From Mycoplasma bradburyae (GTDB lineage: Bacteria; Bacillota_I; Bacilli_A; Mycoplasmatales; Mycoplasmoidaceae): DNA of 64,000 bases. Where the stretch lies: positions 62,001 through 126,000 of the forward strand of contig NZ_CP101414.1 in the NCBI RefSeq assembly GCF_024338845.1, written 5' to 3'. Below, piece after piece: positions 33,849 to 46,098 of the stretch (position 1 is the stretch's first letter; each line of letters begins with the position of its first letter). The position numbers and the translations under genes are program-made. The notes beneath the pieces were generated by a model, which was not told the DNA's origin, searched no databases, and saw nothing but the letters and a program-made list of their open reading frames with translations.

Positions 33849-35810
33849 ATGAAAGCTAAAGTAACAGAAAAGCTAACTAAACTTAAAACCTGATCAGATT
33901 CTAAAAAAAGTCATATTGTTAGAATAACGGTTGCATCGTTTCTAATGATTGTTCTGTTTTTAGTTTTCTTAAGAGCGCCATATTTTGGTGAGTTTATTGA
34001 TGGCGCAATCTTTGATCTATTGTTTTTCGGAACAGGAAAATACATCGTTTATTTAGTATTTTTTGGTACTTTTATCGCTTTAATGTTTCGCAAAACCAGA
34101 ATAACACCAATAACATATAGATCTAAAAGACTTTGATTGTTTATTCTATTTGTTGATATCTTTGTGTTAATAATTCTTGGTTTGATTCATGCAGTTTTAT
34201 ATTCAAAAAAAATTGCCGAAATTAACGGATTGGATAAGTATTTTTCTGATTTTTATTTTGCTGAATGATCTAAAACATTAGGGTTAAATGGTGAGTGATT
34301 ATGAAACAGAAATAATAAAAATCCTTTATTAATATCTGGTGGATTAATCAATACATTGTTTGTTGTAATTAATGTTAGATACCCAATTATTATTTTCATT
34401 GGGCTTGCTATAACTTTTCTTGTTATCATTATTTTCTTCATTGGATTCTATTACAACCTAAAAGGCTTTGTCAAAATAAAAAATAAATTAATTAGAAGTT
34501 TAGGTGGAGTAATTAACAATGACTTCATACCGATGTATGAAAAATGAAAAACATCTAATTCGATTAATGTAGAAACTCCTGTTAAAGAAACTTTTGTTAA
34601 AGAAAAGCAGATCGACGATCTGTATTATGAAAATTCTAATCTAAATGTTAAAGAACTTTCTTTTTCAGAAGCCAATAATACTGTTTATAAAGAAATTAAA
34701 CCTTTAGAAATTAAACAAGAATCAATCAATGAAAGAAAAGCTAACCAAGCTTTTTTAGATATTATTGTAACCAAGCTAGAGAAGTTATTTAAAGAAAAAA
34801 ATATTAAAGCTGAATTAGCAGTTAAAAAATGTGGTCCAACTGAAGTTAGTTTAACTTTTGATTTTGCTGATCGAAAACAAATTAAACAGATTAAAAACTT
34901 AGATAAAGAATTAGTTGATATTTTTGAAACTAATGTGGTTAGCATTAATCAAAAAGGAAACAGCGTTTGCTTTAGTACTAGAGCATTTAATGAAAGTAAA
35001 ATATCAATAACTGATGTTATGTTAAAGCAGGATTTTGATAATTCGGAATTAAACTGTGCGATCGGTATTGATGATAACTACAACCCAATTAATTTTGATC
35101 TTAAAAAAGAAAAAAATTTATTGATTGTCGGAGGATTAGGTTCAGGTAAATTAGCATGTACTTTTTCGGTCATCACATCTTTATTAGTTAATAAATCACC
35201 AAACGATTTACAACTATGTATAGTTGATTCTCCGAATTCAAAATTATCTAAACTAAACAATTTACCACACTTAATAAATTCAACAATTAACTCAGTTGAA
35301 GGTAGCAGTCAGTTTTTTGAAAAAATTATGACTGAAGTTAAATTTCGTAATAAGATTTTGGAAGCTAACCAAGTTGAATCAATTGATGAATACAACAAAA
35401 CAAATCCCGATAAAAAAATTAAAGACATGGTGATTTGTATAAACGATATTAATGATTTCTTAAACCATGATTTTTCATACATTTTTAAAATCATTTCGTA
35501 TATTTATAAAGTAGCTAATAAGATCAATATTTTCTTAATTTTAGTAACTAATAAAGTTGGTGCTAATTTAGTTGATGAAGAGCTGATCAAATGTTATGGA
35601 AAAATTATCAGTCTAAAACTTGATACGCATGAAGAATCAGAACTATTAATCAACAAAAAAGATTTATATAAATTACATAAAAATGGCGATCTTTACATTA
35701 TTGATCCTAAATCTAAAGAGATGATAACTAGAGGGTTGTCTTGTTTTGTAGAAGATTATTTATTAGAAGATATTAAGAGACATTACTCATCAAATTATGA
35801 AAAGCATTAG
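33849..35810 (+). CDS. FtsK/SpoIIIE-like membrane ATPase with altered Walker motifs
   Basis: 653 residues from ATG 33849, continuous through several TGA-Trp codons. Four membrane spans occupy about residues 20-190 (for example ITVASFLMIVLFLVFLRAP). An FtsK motor-like domain follows: the P-loop region LLIVGGLGSGKLACTFSVIT (about 424-443) keeps GSGK but has Leu where Ser/Thr should follow Lys, and the Walker B region reads DMVICINDINDF, with Asn-Asp in place of Asp-Glu. LQLCIVDSPNSKLSKLNNLP corresponds to the FtsK segment after the P-loop. No gamma (KOPS-reading) domain is present. DNA translocation is therefore doubtful. It overlaps the thioredoxin-like gene by 14 bases. Confidence 0.72.
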
Positions 35811-36126
35811 TTTAAAAGAATTAGAAAACATAATTTCAACAAATAAAAAACCAATTTTTGTTAAATTTACATGGGAAGATTGTGGTGTTTGTAAGATGAA
35901 CGCACCAATCATTAACAAAGTATGTGAACAAAGACAAGATCAATACGATTGCTATGAAATTGATGTTGATAAAGAACAAATTTGAGCAGAAGATGATCCT
36001 GACAATAAATGAGCAATTAAAGTAGTGCCAGTTTATATGGTATTTAAAAACGGCGAGAAAAAATTCGAACACGTAAATTTTATTGCTGAAGATAAACTAA
36101 ATAGTGAATTAGATAAGCATATATAG
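35797..36126 (+). CDS. Thioredoxin-like protein (CGVC active site)
   Basis: 109 residues; TGA-Trp at 35983 and 36010. The redox pair Cys29-Gly-Val-Cys32 is in WEDCGVCKMN and the cis-Pro loop is IKVVPVYMVFKNGEK, as in thioredoxins. The dipeptide differs from the usual Gly-Pro, which tends to change redox potential. No signal peptide, so cytoplasmic. Start overlaps the end of the FtsK-like gene. Confidence 0.85.
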
Positions 36127-36134
36127 GTAATTAA

Positions 36135-38750
36135 ATGGACTTAATGAATGGATTTTTTAGTTTAGAACACGAGCCGGTTTTCTTTGAAATCCATTATCTT
36201 TTTTATTACACATGAACCAAAGATGGTTTAAAAAAATTAGAAGAAATTAATCAAATAAAATTTTGTAATTATGACAAAATTCAAATTAAACCATCCCATG
36301 CCAATTCGTGATATCAACTCTTTTTAATTCTCAATAAAACAAACAAACCGCTAGTTGGTGAAGTTTATTTAGATAACCAAAAATATTTATCTAACCGATC
36401 AGTTTTTTCTAAGAAAAAAGCTAAACTTTTAGTACTTAATGTTAATCAAAAAGATTATGAAGAAATACTAACTAGTAATAAAAATATTATTACTACTTTG
36501 TTTTCTAATTTTTACAACGGTTTATTAATTAAAGACATTAAAGAAAAGTTTTTAAATTATTGAAGATCGAAATTTGGTTTTCATAAAAAAGTAATTGCTC
36601 AAAGATTGCTAAATACTTTTGATGAAAATAATAATAAATTTCTTGATTTAGAAAAAAGTATAAAGTTATATAATGATCAGTTTTATAATGCTAGAGATAT
36701 TAATTTAAGTCACTTTAATTTATTGAAAAGAAATTATACCGAATTAGTTGATTCATTAAGGAACTATGATGAGGATTTCAAAGCGATTAATGAAAAAAAC
36801 CATCAATTGCTAAATTCTAAAAAAACATCTGAAAAGATTTCACAAATATATTTTTTAGATGATCAAATTAAAAATTTAAAGCAACGCATTATTAATTTGA
36901 AAATTAATAAAAAATATGGTCCATATTCAGTTGAGCAACTTAATGAAATTAAACGCGTTAAGTTGGAAATAAAAACTTTAAAAAGCAATAAAAGAAAACA
37001 ACAAAACGATATTAAAAATATCTTAAATAATTACGTCAAAGGTTTAAAAAAACAATGTTCATTTAACCAGTCAAAAATGTTTATTGAATCTAGTTATACA
37101 GATAAAATTTACTACTTAATTGAATGGTTTAAAGCTCATGAATTATCTAAAGTAATTAAAAAAATTAAATGAATTAAGCACCTTGATATCAATATTATCA
37201 ACAACTTTATCAATAATGCCAAAAAAATTATTAATAAAAAGGCAGATAGTATTGAAGACTCAAATAAATTAATTGATTTAGTTCCTAAAAAACAAATTGC
37301 TTTTTTATATTCAGACTTAAGATATCGACTTAAAAAAATTGCTAAAATATCACTTCATAAAAGTGATCAAGATATTAATAATTTAATTGTTGAATTGGTT
37401 GAAGAAAACAACTTAAATTTTGGTAGATACCTTGATGATTTTTTTCATAAAAATCTATATCTTTGAAGATTAAAACTTAACTTAAAAGAATCGATTAAAC
37501 TTTATAAATTACAACCTGATTGCAATGACTTCTTTAACCTATTTAACAATAAATTTCAATCAGCAGTTTATTCAAGTAATTGAAGTTCTAAATTTAAGAA
37601 AAATGTTTTAAATCCAATCTACAAAATTTCGATTGATAGCTATAAAAAACTTTATCGCTATTATTTAAATTTATCTAATACTTCGCGCGACGATATTCAA
37701 GCTACAATTTTTTACATTAACGCTTTTGGTTTTAAATTAACATTAGATTTTATGAAGTCTTACCAAATGAGTCCGTTGGTAAGTTCTTATAGTAATTTAA
37801 TTAATATTCGTTGGGCTACAAGATTAATTTGAAGTCAAATTAAAAAGTTCATTGACGAGATTGAAATTGAAACAGATAGCTTAACTAATTTCCCTAAGAT
37901 TAATTTCGATGTTAAGAGTTATAGTCAAACGTTAAAAGAAAAATTCAAACAAGAATATAAAGATTATTTGGATAGTAATAATAAGATTAATTCAGCTATT
38001 GCTAACAGATATGAAAACTACATTGTTCAAAATTTTTTAGATATTAAATCTGATTTAGAGTCAAACACTCATATCAAACTAAATTTAGATGAATATAAAA
38101 AAGAAATCGAAGAAAAAATCAATTCAATTAAAGAATTAATTAAAGTTAATAAAGTTCGAAAAGAGGAATATAAAAAAGAGTATTTATCGAATAATTTAAT
38201 TAATGAAAAAAGAGAGAACTTTGATCGTTTTAATAAGTTAAGAAATACGATTAAAACCTTGTATAAAAATGTTCGATTAGTAAACCGTGTTTTATATAAA
38301 AAGAAACTTTTAAAAACTAAGAATGCAATTGATATTAAAACGATTAGTTCAAAGTTGAATTATTACTTAGCTATTATTAATCGATGACAATACATTTACA
38401 ATATATTTATTGATTGAAAACCGACAAAATATCATTCAAAAAAATTGCGTAAAATTCTAACTGAATTATATCTTTACCGTTCTTATAAAGATGTTGGAAT
38501 TAGCGAAGAAATTAACTATAGTTACCTTTCTTTTTTATCTAGTTCAGACGCAATCACAGTTTATTTATTATCAAAATTTGTAAAATTACCAAGGCTTCTA
38601 TTTGTTCATAATTTTAAGTTGAATACCAAACATGAGTACAATGTGTTTAAAGGATTATTACTTAAATATCAAAATCAATCGCAAACAGCAATTATTCTAA
38701 ATGATTCTGATATCCAATTAATGAACGACTTAGGGACTAAAGAGTTCTAA
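36135..38750 (+). CDS. Large hypothetical protein, helical and Lys/Asn-rich
   Basis: 871 residues read across about nine TGA-Trp codons with no TAA or TAG. I recognise no domain. Residues about 230-330 and 680-760 are strongly charged and predicted helical or coiled coil (for example IDLEK-type heptads in [20 protein letters not shown]). No signal peptide or membrane span. It lies between the thioredoxin-like gene and uvrA, where M. genitalium has a large unknown protein (MG422, from memory), so it is a lineage protein rather than a recent arrival. Its stop overlaps the uvrA ATG by one base, hinting at co-expression with DNA repair. Confidence 0.7.
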
Positions 38751-41599
38751 TGCAAAAAACTAAGAAAAATACATCTAACTATATAAGCATCGTTGGTGCT
38801 AGAGAAAACAATCTAAAAAATATCAACATTGATATCCCCAAAAATCAATTAGTTGTAGTTACTGGTTTATCAGGTAGTGGTAAATCTTCTTTAGCATTCA
38901 AAACAATTTATGCTGAAGGTCAAAGAAGATATCTAGAATCATTATCGCCTTATGCAAGACAATTTTTAGGTAACAATGATAAACCAGATGTTGATTCAAT
39001 TGAAGGATTATCGCCATCAATATCTATTGATCAAAAATCAACCTCTCATAACCCAAGATCAACAGTTGGTACGGTTACTGAAATATATGATTTTTTAAGA
39101 TTATTATGATCAAGAGTTGGTGATGCTTATTGTGTCAATGGTCACGGTAAAATTAAAACCACAACAATTAAACAAATTATTGACCAAGTTCTAGATTTAG
39201 AAGAAAATACTAGACTTCAAATTTTAGCGCCTGTTGTTAAACTGCAAAAAGGTACTTTTAAAAATGAATTCGAAAAATATCACAAGCAAGGTTTTATGCG
39301 TGTTTTGGTTGATGGTCAAGTTTATAGTCTTGATGACAAAATAGAATTAGATAAAAACCAAAAACATAATATTAGTATTATTATCGATCGGATTGTTTTA
39401 AATAAAGATAACCAAACAAAATTAAGAATAACTGATGCTATTGAAACCGCTCTAAATGTAAGTAATGGTTTAATTCATATCATTACAGATGACAGCAAAT
39501 ATGAATTTTCTTTAAACCATTCTTGCGATCAATGCGGGTTTAATATTCCTGAGTTTGAACCTAGATTATTTTCTTTTAATAGCCCTGTTGGTGCTTGTGA
39601 TTACTGTAAAGGGTTAGGTTTCACTTTTGAACCTGATGTTGATAAAATTATCCCTGATAAAAATTTATCAATTAACGAAGGTGGTATTGATTATTTCAAG
39701 AATACAGTTAATACTTCATCGCAAGATTGACAACGTTTTTCTTCGATAATAAAACACTACGATATCGATCCAGATACACCAATTAAAAATCTAACCAAAA
39801 AAGAGATTAATTATTTATTAGAGGGTTCAGACGAACCGATCGAAATCATAATTGAATCTAAAAATGGTGTTAGTTCAAAACTTGATTATGTTGAAGGAAT
39901 TGCTAAATTAATTCAGAGAAGACATCTAGAAACTAATAGCTCAATGGCTCGTGATTATTATTCAAAATATACATCACAACAAAAGTGCAAAACTTGTGAT
40001 GGTAAAAAATTATCGCCAGCAGCATTAAGCGTAAAAATAGGTGGTTTAGATATTGTTGAATTTACAGATCTAAACATTAAAAAGGAATTAGATTTTATCT
40101 TAGGTTTAGAATTCAATGAAGAAAGAGCTAAGATTGCCAAATTCGTTCTAAAAGAAATTTTAGATCGACTACATTTCTTGATTAATGTTGGTTTAGAATA
40201 TCTAACATTATCAAGAAATGCTGCAACACTTTCAGGTGGTGAATCTCAAAGAATTAGATTGGCAACTCAAATAGGTTCTAGACTATCTGGAGTTTTGTAT
40301 GTATTAGATGAACCATCAATCGGTTTACACCAAAAAGATAATGATAAACTAATTGATACTTTAATTTCTATGAAGAATTTAGGTAACAGTTTGATTATTG
40401 TTGAACATGATGAAGATACAATGCTAGCTGCTGATTATCTTATTGATATCGGTCCTGGTGCTGGTATTTATGGTGGTAAGATTGTGGCAGCTGGAACAGT
40501 TGATGAAGTTAAACAAAATCCTGATTCATTAACTGGTCAATATTTATCTAAAAAACAAACTATAGAAATACCTAAAAAACTTCATTCAGGCAACGGTCAA
40601 AAAATTATTATAAAAGGTGCTAGTGCTAATAATCTAAAAAATATTAATGTTGAATTCCCTTTAAATAAGTTTGTTGTGGTTACTGGGGTTTCTGGTAGTG
40701 GTAAATCAACTTTAGTTAATCAAACTTTAGTTAACGGAATTGAAAAAGCTTTATTTAATAAGCATGTTGAAGTAGGCAAATATAAATCATTAATTGGTAT
40801 TAATTCAATTGATAAGATTGTAAAAGTATCTCAAGATCCAATTGGTAGAACTCCTCGTTCAAATCCGGCTACTTATGTCAGTGTGTTTGATGACATTAGA
40901 GAAGTGTTTGCTAATGTTATTGAAGCTAAAACTCGAGGTTATACAAAATCAAGATTTTCATTTAATGTTTCTGGTGGACGATGCGATGATTGTCAAGGTG
41001 ATGGTGTTAAATGTATTGAAATGCATTTTTTACCAAATGTTTATGTTAAATGTACTAGTTGTAATGGTAAGAAATACAATGAAGCAACTCTTGAAATTAA
41101 ATATAAAAACAAATCAATTTACGATGTTTTAGAAATGTCTTGTGAAGAAGCTTTGGAATTCTTTAAATCGACTCCATCAATTTATCGTAAGCTGCAATTG
41201 ATGTGTGATGTTGGTCTTGGATATTTAAAATTATCAACAAATGCCACAGAATTATCAGGTGGCGAAGCGCAAAGAATTAAATTAGCTAAGCATCTCCAAA
41301 GAAAAGCAACTGGCAAAACAATTTATGTATTAGATGAACCGACAACCGGTCTTCATTCTCACGACATTAAAAAATTATTAATCGTTTTAAATCGTTTGGT
41401 TGAAAATGGTGATTCAGTGATTGTTATTGAACATAACTTAGATTTAATTAAGGTAGCTGATCATGTGATTGATCTAGGGCCTAATGGCGGGGATGAAGGC
41501 GGTTATGTTGTATGTACAGGTACGCCGCAAGAGTTAGTGGACAAATATACTGATTCATCTTATACAGCTAAATATTTAGCTAAAATTATGAAAAATTAA
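38750..41599 (+). CDS. uvrA: Excinuclease ABC subunit A (UvrA)
   Basis: 949 residues with TGA-Trp at 39107 and 39728. UvrA finds DNA damage with UvrB in nucleotide excision repair. Two ABC ATPase modules: Walker [19 protein letters not shown] near residue 36 and [18 protein letters not shown] near 645; signatures [17 protein letters not shown] and [16 protein letters not shown]. Zinc modules [11 protein letters not shown]...CDYCKGLG and [11 protein letters not shown]...CTSCNGKKY are complete. The gene starts within the stop codon of the preceding frame (TAATG). Confidence 0.97.
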
Positions 41600-41625
41600 C
41601 AGATAGTTCATTTTTATTAAAATGT

Positions 41626-41631
41626 TATAAT
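41626..41631 (+). promoter_or_regulatory. Extended -10 promoter of tsf
   Basis: TGTTATAAT (41623-41631) is an extended -10, 16 bases before the tsf ATG, so the predicted 5' UTR is only about 10 bases. It probably drives tsf-pyrH-frr-cdsA and beyond. Confidence 0.6.
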
Positions 41632-41647
41632 ATGTACTAGTGAAATT

Positions 41648-42526
41648 ATGGCATCAATTACAGAATTAATTAAACAATTAAGAGCTAGCACTCAAGCTGG
41701 TTTTATGGATTGCAAAAAAGCTCTAGAAGCTACTAATAATGATATCGATCAAGCAATCAAATGATTAAGAGAAAACGGAATTGCTAAAGCAGCTAAAAAG
41801 GTTGATAATGTTGCATCTGAAGGTGTAATTAAATTAAAATTAGCTGATCAAAAAGCAACTGTTTTAGAAATCAATTCGCAAACCGACTTCGTTACTAAAA
41901 ATGATCAATTTATCGCATTTTCTAATGAATTAATTGATTTAATTCACGAAACAGGAATAACAGATGTTGCTGAAATTGAAAAATTAAAATTAGCAAGTGG
42001 TTCAACTGTTGCTGAAACTCAAATTCATTTAACAGCTATTATTGGTGAAAAGATTTCTTTAAGAAGAGTTCAAATCATCAAAGAACAATCTAACAGTTCA
42101 TTGGGTATCTACTTACACTCAAACAATCGCATTGGTGTAATTATTGAAACTTCTAAAACTGATGATAAAGAATTCTTAAAACATGTAGCTATGCATATTG
42201 CCGCATCTAATCCAAAATTCCTTTCTAAAGATGATGTAGCTGCTGATTTCATCGAAAAAGAAAAAGAAATCGCTAAATCACAAGCTTTAGCAGAAGGTAA
42301 ACCAGCTAACTTCATAGAAAAAATTGTTGAAGGTAGAATTCAAAAAATCCTTGAAGAAGTTTGTTTAGTAAACCAAAAATTCTTAATCAACCAAGAACAA
42401 ACTGTTTTAGAAGCTGCAAAAGCTAAAAATATTCAATTATTAAGCTTTGTTAGATTTGAAGTTGGTGAAGGTATCGAAAAAGCTGCTAGCAACTTCGCGG
42501 ACGAAGTTAAAGCTCAAATGAAATAA
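41648..42526 (+). CDS. tsf: Elongation factor Ts
   Basis: 292 residues with TGA-Trp at 41762-41764. EF-Ts recycles EF-Tu-GDP. The N-terminal domain [20 protein letters not shown] with [20 protein letters not shown] and the nucleotide-exchange motif [11 protein letters not shown] are conserved. rpsB, its usual partner, is not upstream; uvrA is. First gene of the tsf-pyrH-frr-cdsA-dxr-rseP group. Confidence 0.97.
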
Positions 42527-42546
42527 GATTGAGGTTTAAAGAGACG

Positions 42547-43257
42547 ATGAAAAAGCCAAACATAATTATTAAAATTAGTGGAGCTTCGCTTCAAGATAAA
42601 AACAGCAGTGATTGTTACTCTTATGACAAGATTAATAGTTTGGCTAACCAATTAAAAACTTTATCATCAAAATACAATATTGGATTGATTGTAGGTGGTG
42701 GTAATATCTTTCGTGGAAAATTAGCGAAGGATTTTGGTGTTGAAATAAACAAGGCTGATTATATCGGTATGTTGGCTACTGTTATTAATTCATCGCTTTT
42801 AGAATCTAAATTACAATCATTAGGTTTAAAAACAAAAGTTTTATCAGCTTTAGAAGTTAAAGGTTTAACTCAAGAAATAAACCCAAAAAGCTTATCTGAG
42901 ATATTTAACGATTGTGAAATCGCCTTCTTCTCAGGTGGAACAGGTAACTCGCATTTCACAACTGATACCGCAACTGTATTAAGAGCAATTCAAATTAATG
43001 CAGATATGGTGCTGATTGGCAAGGATGGTGTTGATGGGGTTTATACTGCTGATCCTAAGATTGACAAGAACGCAACATTTATTGAGAAAATATCTTATAA
43101 AGATGCGTTAGCTAAAGAATTAAGAATCATGGACCTAACTGCTTTTAGTTTGGCTATGGATCATAATTTAAAATTATTAATCTTTAATATCGAAGCTGAT
43201 CAATCGATTATTAAAACAATTGATAATAAAAACAAACACACAACAATTACAAACTAA
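42547..43257 (+). CDS. pyrH: Uridylate kinase (UMP kinase)
   Basis: 236 residues from ATG 42547 (MKKPNIIIKISGASL); upstream TTG codons in frame are less likely, and GAGG lies at 42531-42534. It phosphorylates UMP to UDP. Motifs: GLIVGGGNIFRGKLAKDFG, TGNSHFTTDTATVLRAIQIN and KDGVDGVYTADPK, typical of the hexameric bacterial enzyme of the amino-acid kinase fold. Confidence 0.96.
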   Translation: MKKPNIIIKISGASLQDKNSSDCYSYDKINSLANQLKTLSSKYNIGLIVGGGNIFRGKLAKDFGVEINKADYIGMLATVINSSLLESKLQSLGLKTKVLSALEVKGLTQEINPKSLSEIFNDCEIAFFSGGTGNSHFTTDTATVLRAIQINADMVLIGKDGVDGVYTADPKIDKNATFIEKISYKDALAKELRIMDLTAFSLAMDHNLKLLIFNIEADQSIIKTIDNKNKHTTITN

Positions 43258-43266
43258 CTTTTAAAC

Positions 43267-43818
43267 ATGGAATTTAAAATTTATTCTGATTTTTTTGAAA
43301 AAGAAGCTGATGCTAAAATTTCTTGACTAGAAAGTGAATTATCAAAAATTCGTTCAGGAAGAGCTAACCTTAAAATTCTTGATGATGTTAAAGCTGAATA
43401 TTATGGCGAATTAACACCATTAATTGAAATGGCTAACTTATCAATTCCTGAACCAAGAGAAATTTTAATTAAACCATACGAAAAATCTCAAGTAAATCCA
43501 ATTCAATCTGCTTTATTAAAAGCTAATTTAAACTTAACTCCGGTTGTTGATGGTGATAAGATTCGCATTAAATTACCTCAACTAACTGAAGAGAATAGAA
43601 AAGAAAACGTTAAAAAAGCTAAAGCGATTGGTGAAAAAGCGAAACAAGAAGTTAGATTTGTTCGTAGAGATACGCTTAATAAACTTAAATCAGACAAGAT
43701 AGCTGATAAAGATTTGAACAAGTTTTTCGAGGGTGAAATCGAAAAGATTACCAAGAAATATATTGATCAAATTGATGCAATTTTAACTAAAAAAGAAAAA
43801 GATTTACTAAGCCTATAA
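43267..43818 (+). CDS. frr: Ribosome recycling factor
   Basis: 183 residues, with TGA-Trp at 43324-43326. RRF splits post-termination ribosomes with EF-G. Conserved: KIRSGRANLKILDDVKAEYY, PLIEMANLSIPEPREILIKP and VRRDTLNKLKSDK. Length is standard (about 185). It shares one base with cdsA (TAATG). uppS, expected next in the Bacillus order, is missing. Confidence 0.97.
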
Positions 43819-44969
43819 TGAATGTAGGAATTCAAGAAACTAAAAACCGAACAACAAACAAGAACAGTAGAATAATGATTGCTATTGTTATTGTTTGTTT
43901 TTATATTTTATTGATGCTTTTTAGCGCTTTAGCTGATTATAATAACGATTGATCTCCATTTTATCCTGTTATACAAAATGGCGTCCTGGTTGATAGTCTT
44001 AAAAATGCATTGATAAGAACAACATTTAGTGTTTTTAGTACTTTAATTATTTTCCTTGCTTTCTTTTTGGGAATTAAAGAAATTGGCGATGTTTTTTACA
44101 GGACTAATAAGAAAATTATTTATTGGTTTATCGGTGTAAATTCAGTATTTTATTTAGTTATTACATTTACAAACATAGCGATTACACAATTTCATAACAT
44201 CTATCAAGATCTTGATAATATACCAAGTAAGATTCATGTATCTTTAGAATGACTTAATAATTACCGCGGATCGGTTGATTTTAGTTTCTTAGGATTAATG
44301 GGGTTGATGGTAATAACCCACTTTGTATTAATCTTATACTTGTTAAAAAAAGTTAATCGCTTCAACAAAAAAGACATAATAAACGCATTTGGATTATGAA
44401 TCTTTTTCTCTTGTGGAATTTATGGAATTACCTATACAGTATTAAATAATGGTTGAACTACATTCTTATACTTACTATTATTAGTAAGTATGAACGACTC
44501 TTTTGCTTATGCATTTGGTAAAAGATTTGGTAAAACCAAAATGGTTCCCAACATAAGTCCTAATAAAACTTGAGGTGGAGCAATTTATGGATTAATTACA
44601 ACATTATTAATAATGTTGTTTGTTACAGTGCTATATAATATTCCGATATTTATAAAAAATGCAGCTGAATCACAAACTACACTTGATAAAGTTGATCCAA
44701 ATAATTTAATAGCTAACATTTATTATTTAACAACTTACTGACAAAGCCAAAGATTTGTTTGATTCTGATGATTCTTTGTAGCTTTAATGATTTTCTTTTT
44801 ATCAATTGTTTCAATTCTTGGTGATTTATATTTTTCTTATGTGAAAAGACAATACCAAATAAAGGATTATTCAACAATACTAAAAGGTCATGGTGGCATC
44901 TTAGATCGTTTTGATAGTGTTTGTTTTGTGTTTATTGCTTTCATGATTTTTAGAATATTTGTAAGTTAA
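43818..44969 (+). CDS. cdsA: Phosphatidate cytidylyltransferase
   Basis: 383 residues with many TGA-Trp codons and about eight to ten membrane spans. It makes CDP-diacylglycerol from phosphatidate and CTP, the entry to phosphatidylglycerol and cardiolipin. The signature near the C-terminus is complete: [20 protein letters not shown] followed by [28 protein letters not shown] and SPNKTWGG are also conserved. It is longer than the 270-residue norm because of N-terminal and loop extensions. Confidence 0.95.
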
Positions 44970-44988
44970 TTAATATAAATATAATCAT

Positions 44989-46095
44989 ATGAAAGTATTA
45001 GTACTTGGAGCTACAGGTTCAATTGGAAAACAAGCAATTGATGTTATTTGTCGATTGAATTATGAGCTTGTTGGTTTTTCTTATTATAAAAACCATTCTG
45101 AAGCAAAAAATATTATTAATCAATTAAATCCAGGCTATGTTTTATGTCATAGTGATAATAAACATAACAAAAACATAAAAAGTGACTTAATTGAATTAAT
45201 TGATAAATCTAAACCAAAAGTTGTTATTAACGCAATTAATGGTTCGGCGGGAATTGAAGCTTCATTAATTACTCTTAGCAAGAAAAAAGATTTATTACTA
45301 GCAAATAAAGAATCTTTAATAATCGCTGGTAAACAATTAAACTTAATCAAAAAGAACGCTAAAACTAATATTTTTCCAATTGATTCTGAACATACTTCGT
45401 TGTACGATTTAATTAAAAATACAAATAAAAAACAGATCAAAGAATTGATTATTACTGCATCTGGTTCAAGGTATTTTAATTTACCTAAATCTGAGTTAAA
45501 AAAGATTACATATCAAGATGCAATCAATCATCCAAATTGAAATATGGGTGAAGAAATTTCGATAAATTCAGCTACTTTTATCAATAAAGTTTATGAAATT
45601 GTTGAAGCGTATCATTTGTTTCAAATCGCTAAAATTACTCCAGTAGTAGAAAAAACATCGACAATCCATGCGGGAGTTATTTATCAAGATAATTCGATTC
45701 ATTTACACGCTAGTACAAATGATATGCGTTGATCAATTCAATCAGCACTAACTCAATTTAACAATAAAAATAATATTGTAAGAGAGTTAGATATTTATCA
45801 AAAACAGATTAAATTTGAAAAAATTGATTTTGAACAATATCCTGTATTTAAAATTGCTTATGATATATTAAAAAATCCAAGCACTACAAGAGGTGCTGTT
45901 TTAGTTTGTATCAATGAATTCGCTTTAAACTTATTTAGAAACAACAAAATCAATTTTTTACAAATATCTGAATTGATTATCGATTTTTATTGAAACTACA
46001 AACATAAAAAAATTGATGATATTTGGCAAATAAACGATTTAATATTTAAAATTAAAGAAGAGATATCAACTAAATACTCCCATTTAAGCAAATAA
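44989..46095 (+). CDS. dxr: 1-Deoxy-D-xylulose 5-phosphate reductoisomerase
   Basis: 368 residues; TGA-Trp at 45538, 45730 and 45991. It converts DXP to MEP with NADPH, the committed step of non-mevalonate isoprenoid synthesis. NADPH site LGATGSIGKQAIDV (residues 4-17); ANKESLIIAG; metal/substrate site PIDSEHTSLYDL; ITASGSRYF; and HPNWNMGEEISINSATFINK followed by VYEIVEA, with Asn, Lys and Glu ligands kept. Residue after ISI is Asn where E. coli has Asp. Shows that this mycoplasma probably keeps part or all of the MEP route, as I recall for M. gallisepticum and M. penetrans. Confidence 0.94.
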
Positions 46096-46098
46096 AAG

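Noticed and set aside
40842..41132. 96-codon frame inside uvrA
   Set aside because: Different phase of a conserved part of UvrA; Val/Leu/Met-rich shadow with no independent start signal.
42529..42546. TTG start for pyrH giving six extra residues
   Set aside because: ATG at 42547 matches the PyrH N-terminus and is preceded by GAGG at suitable distance.
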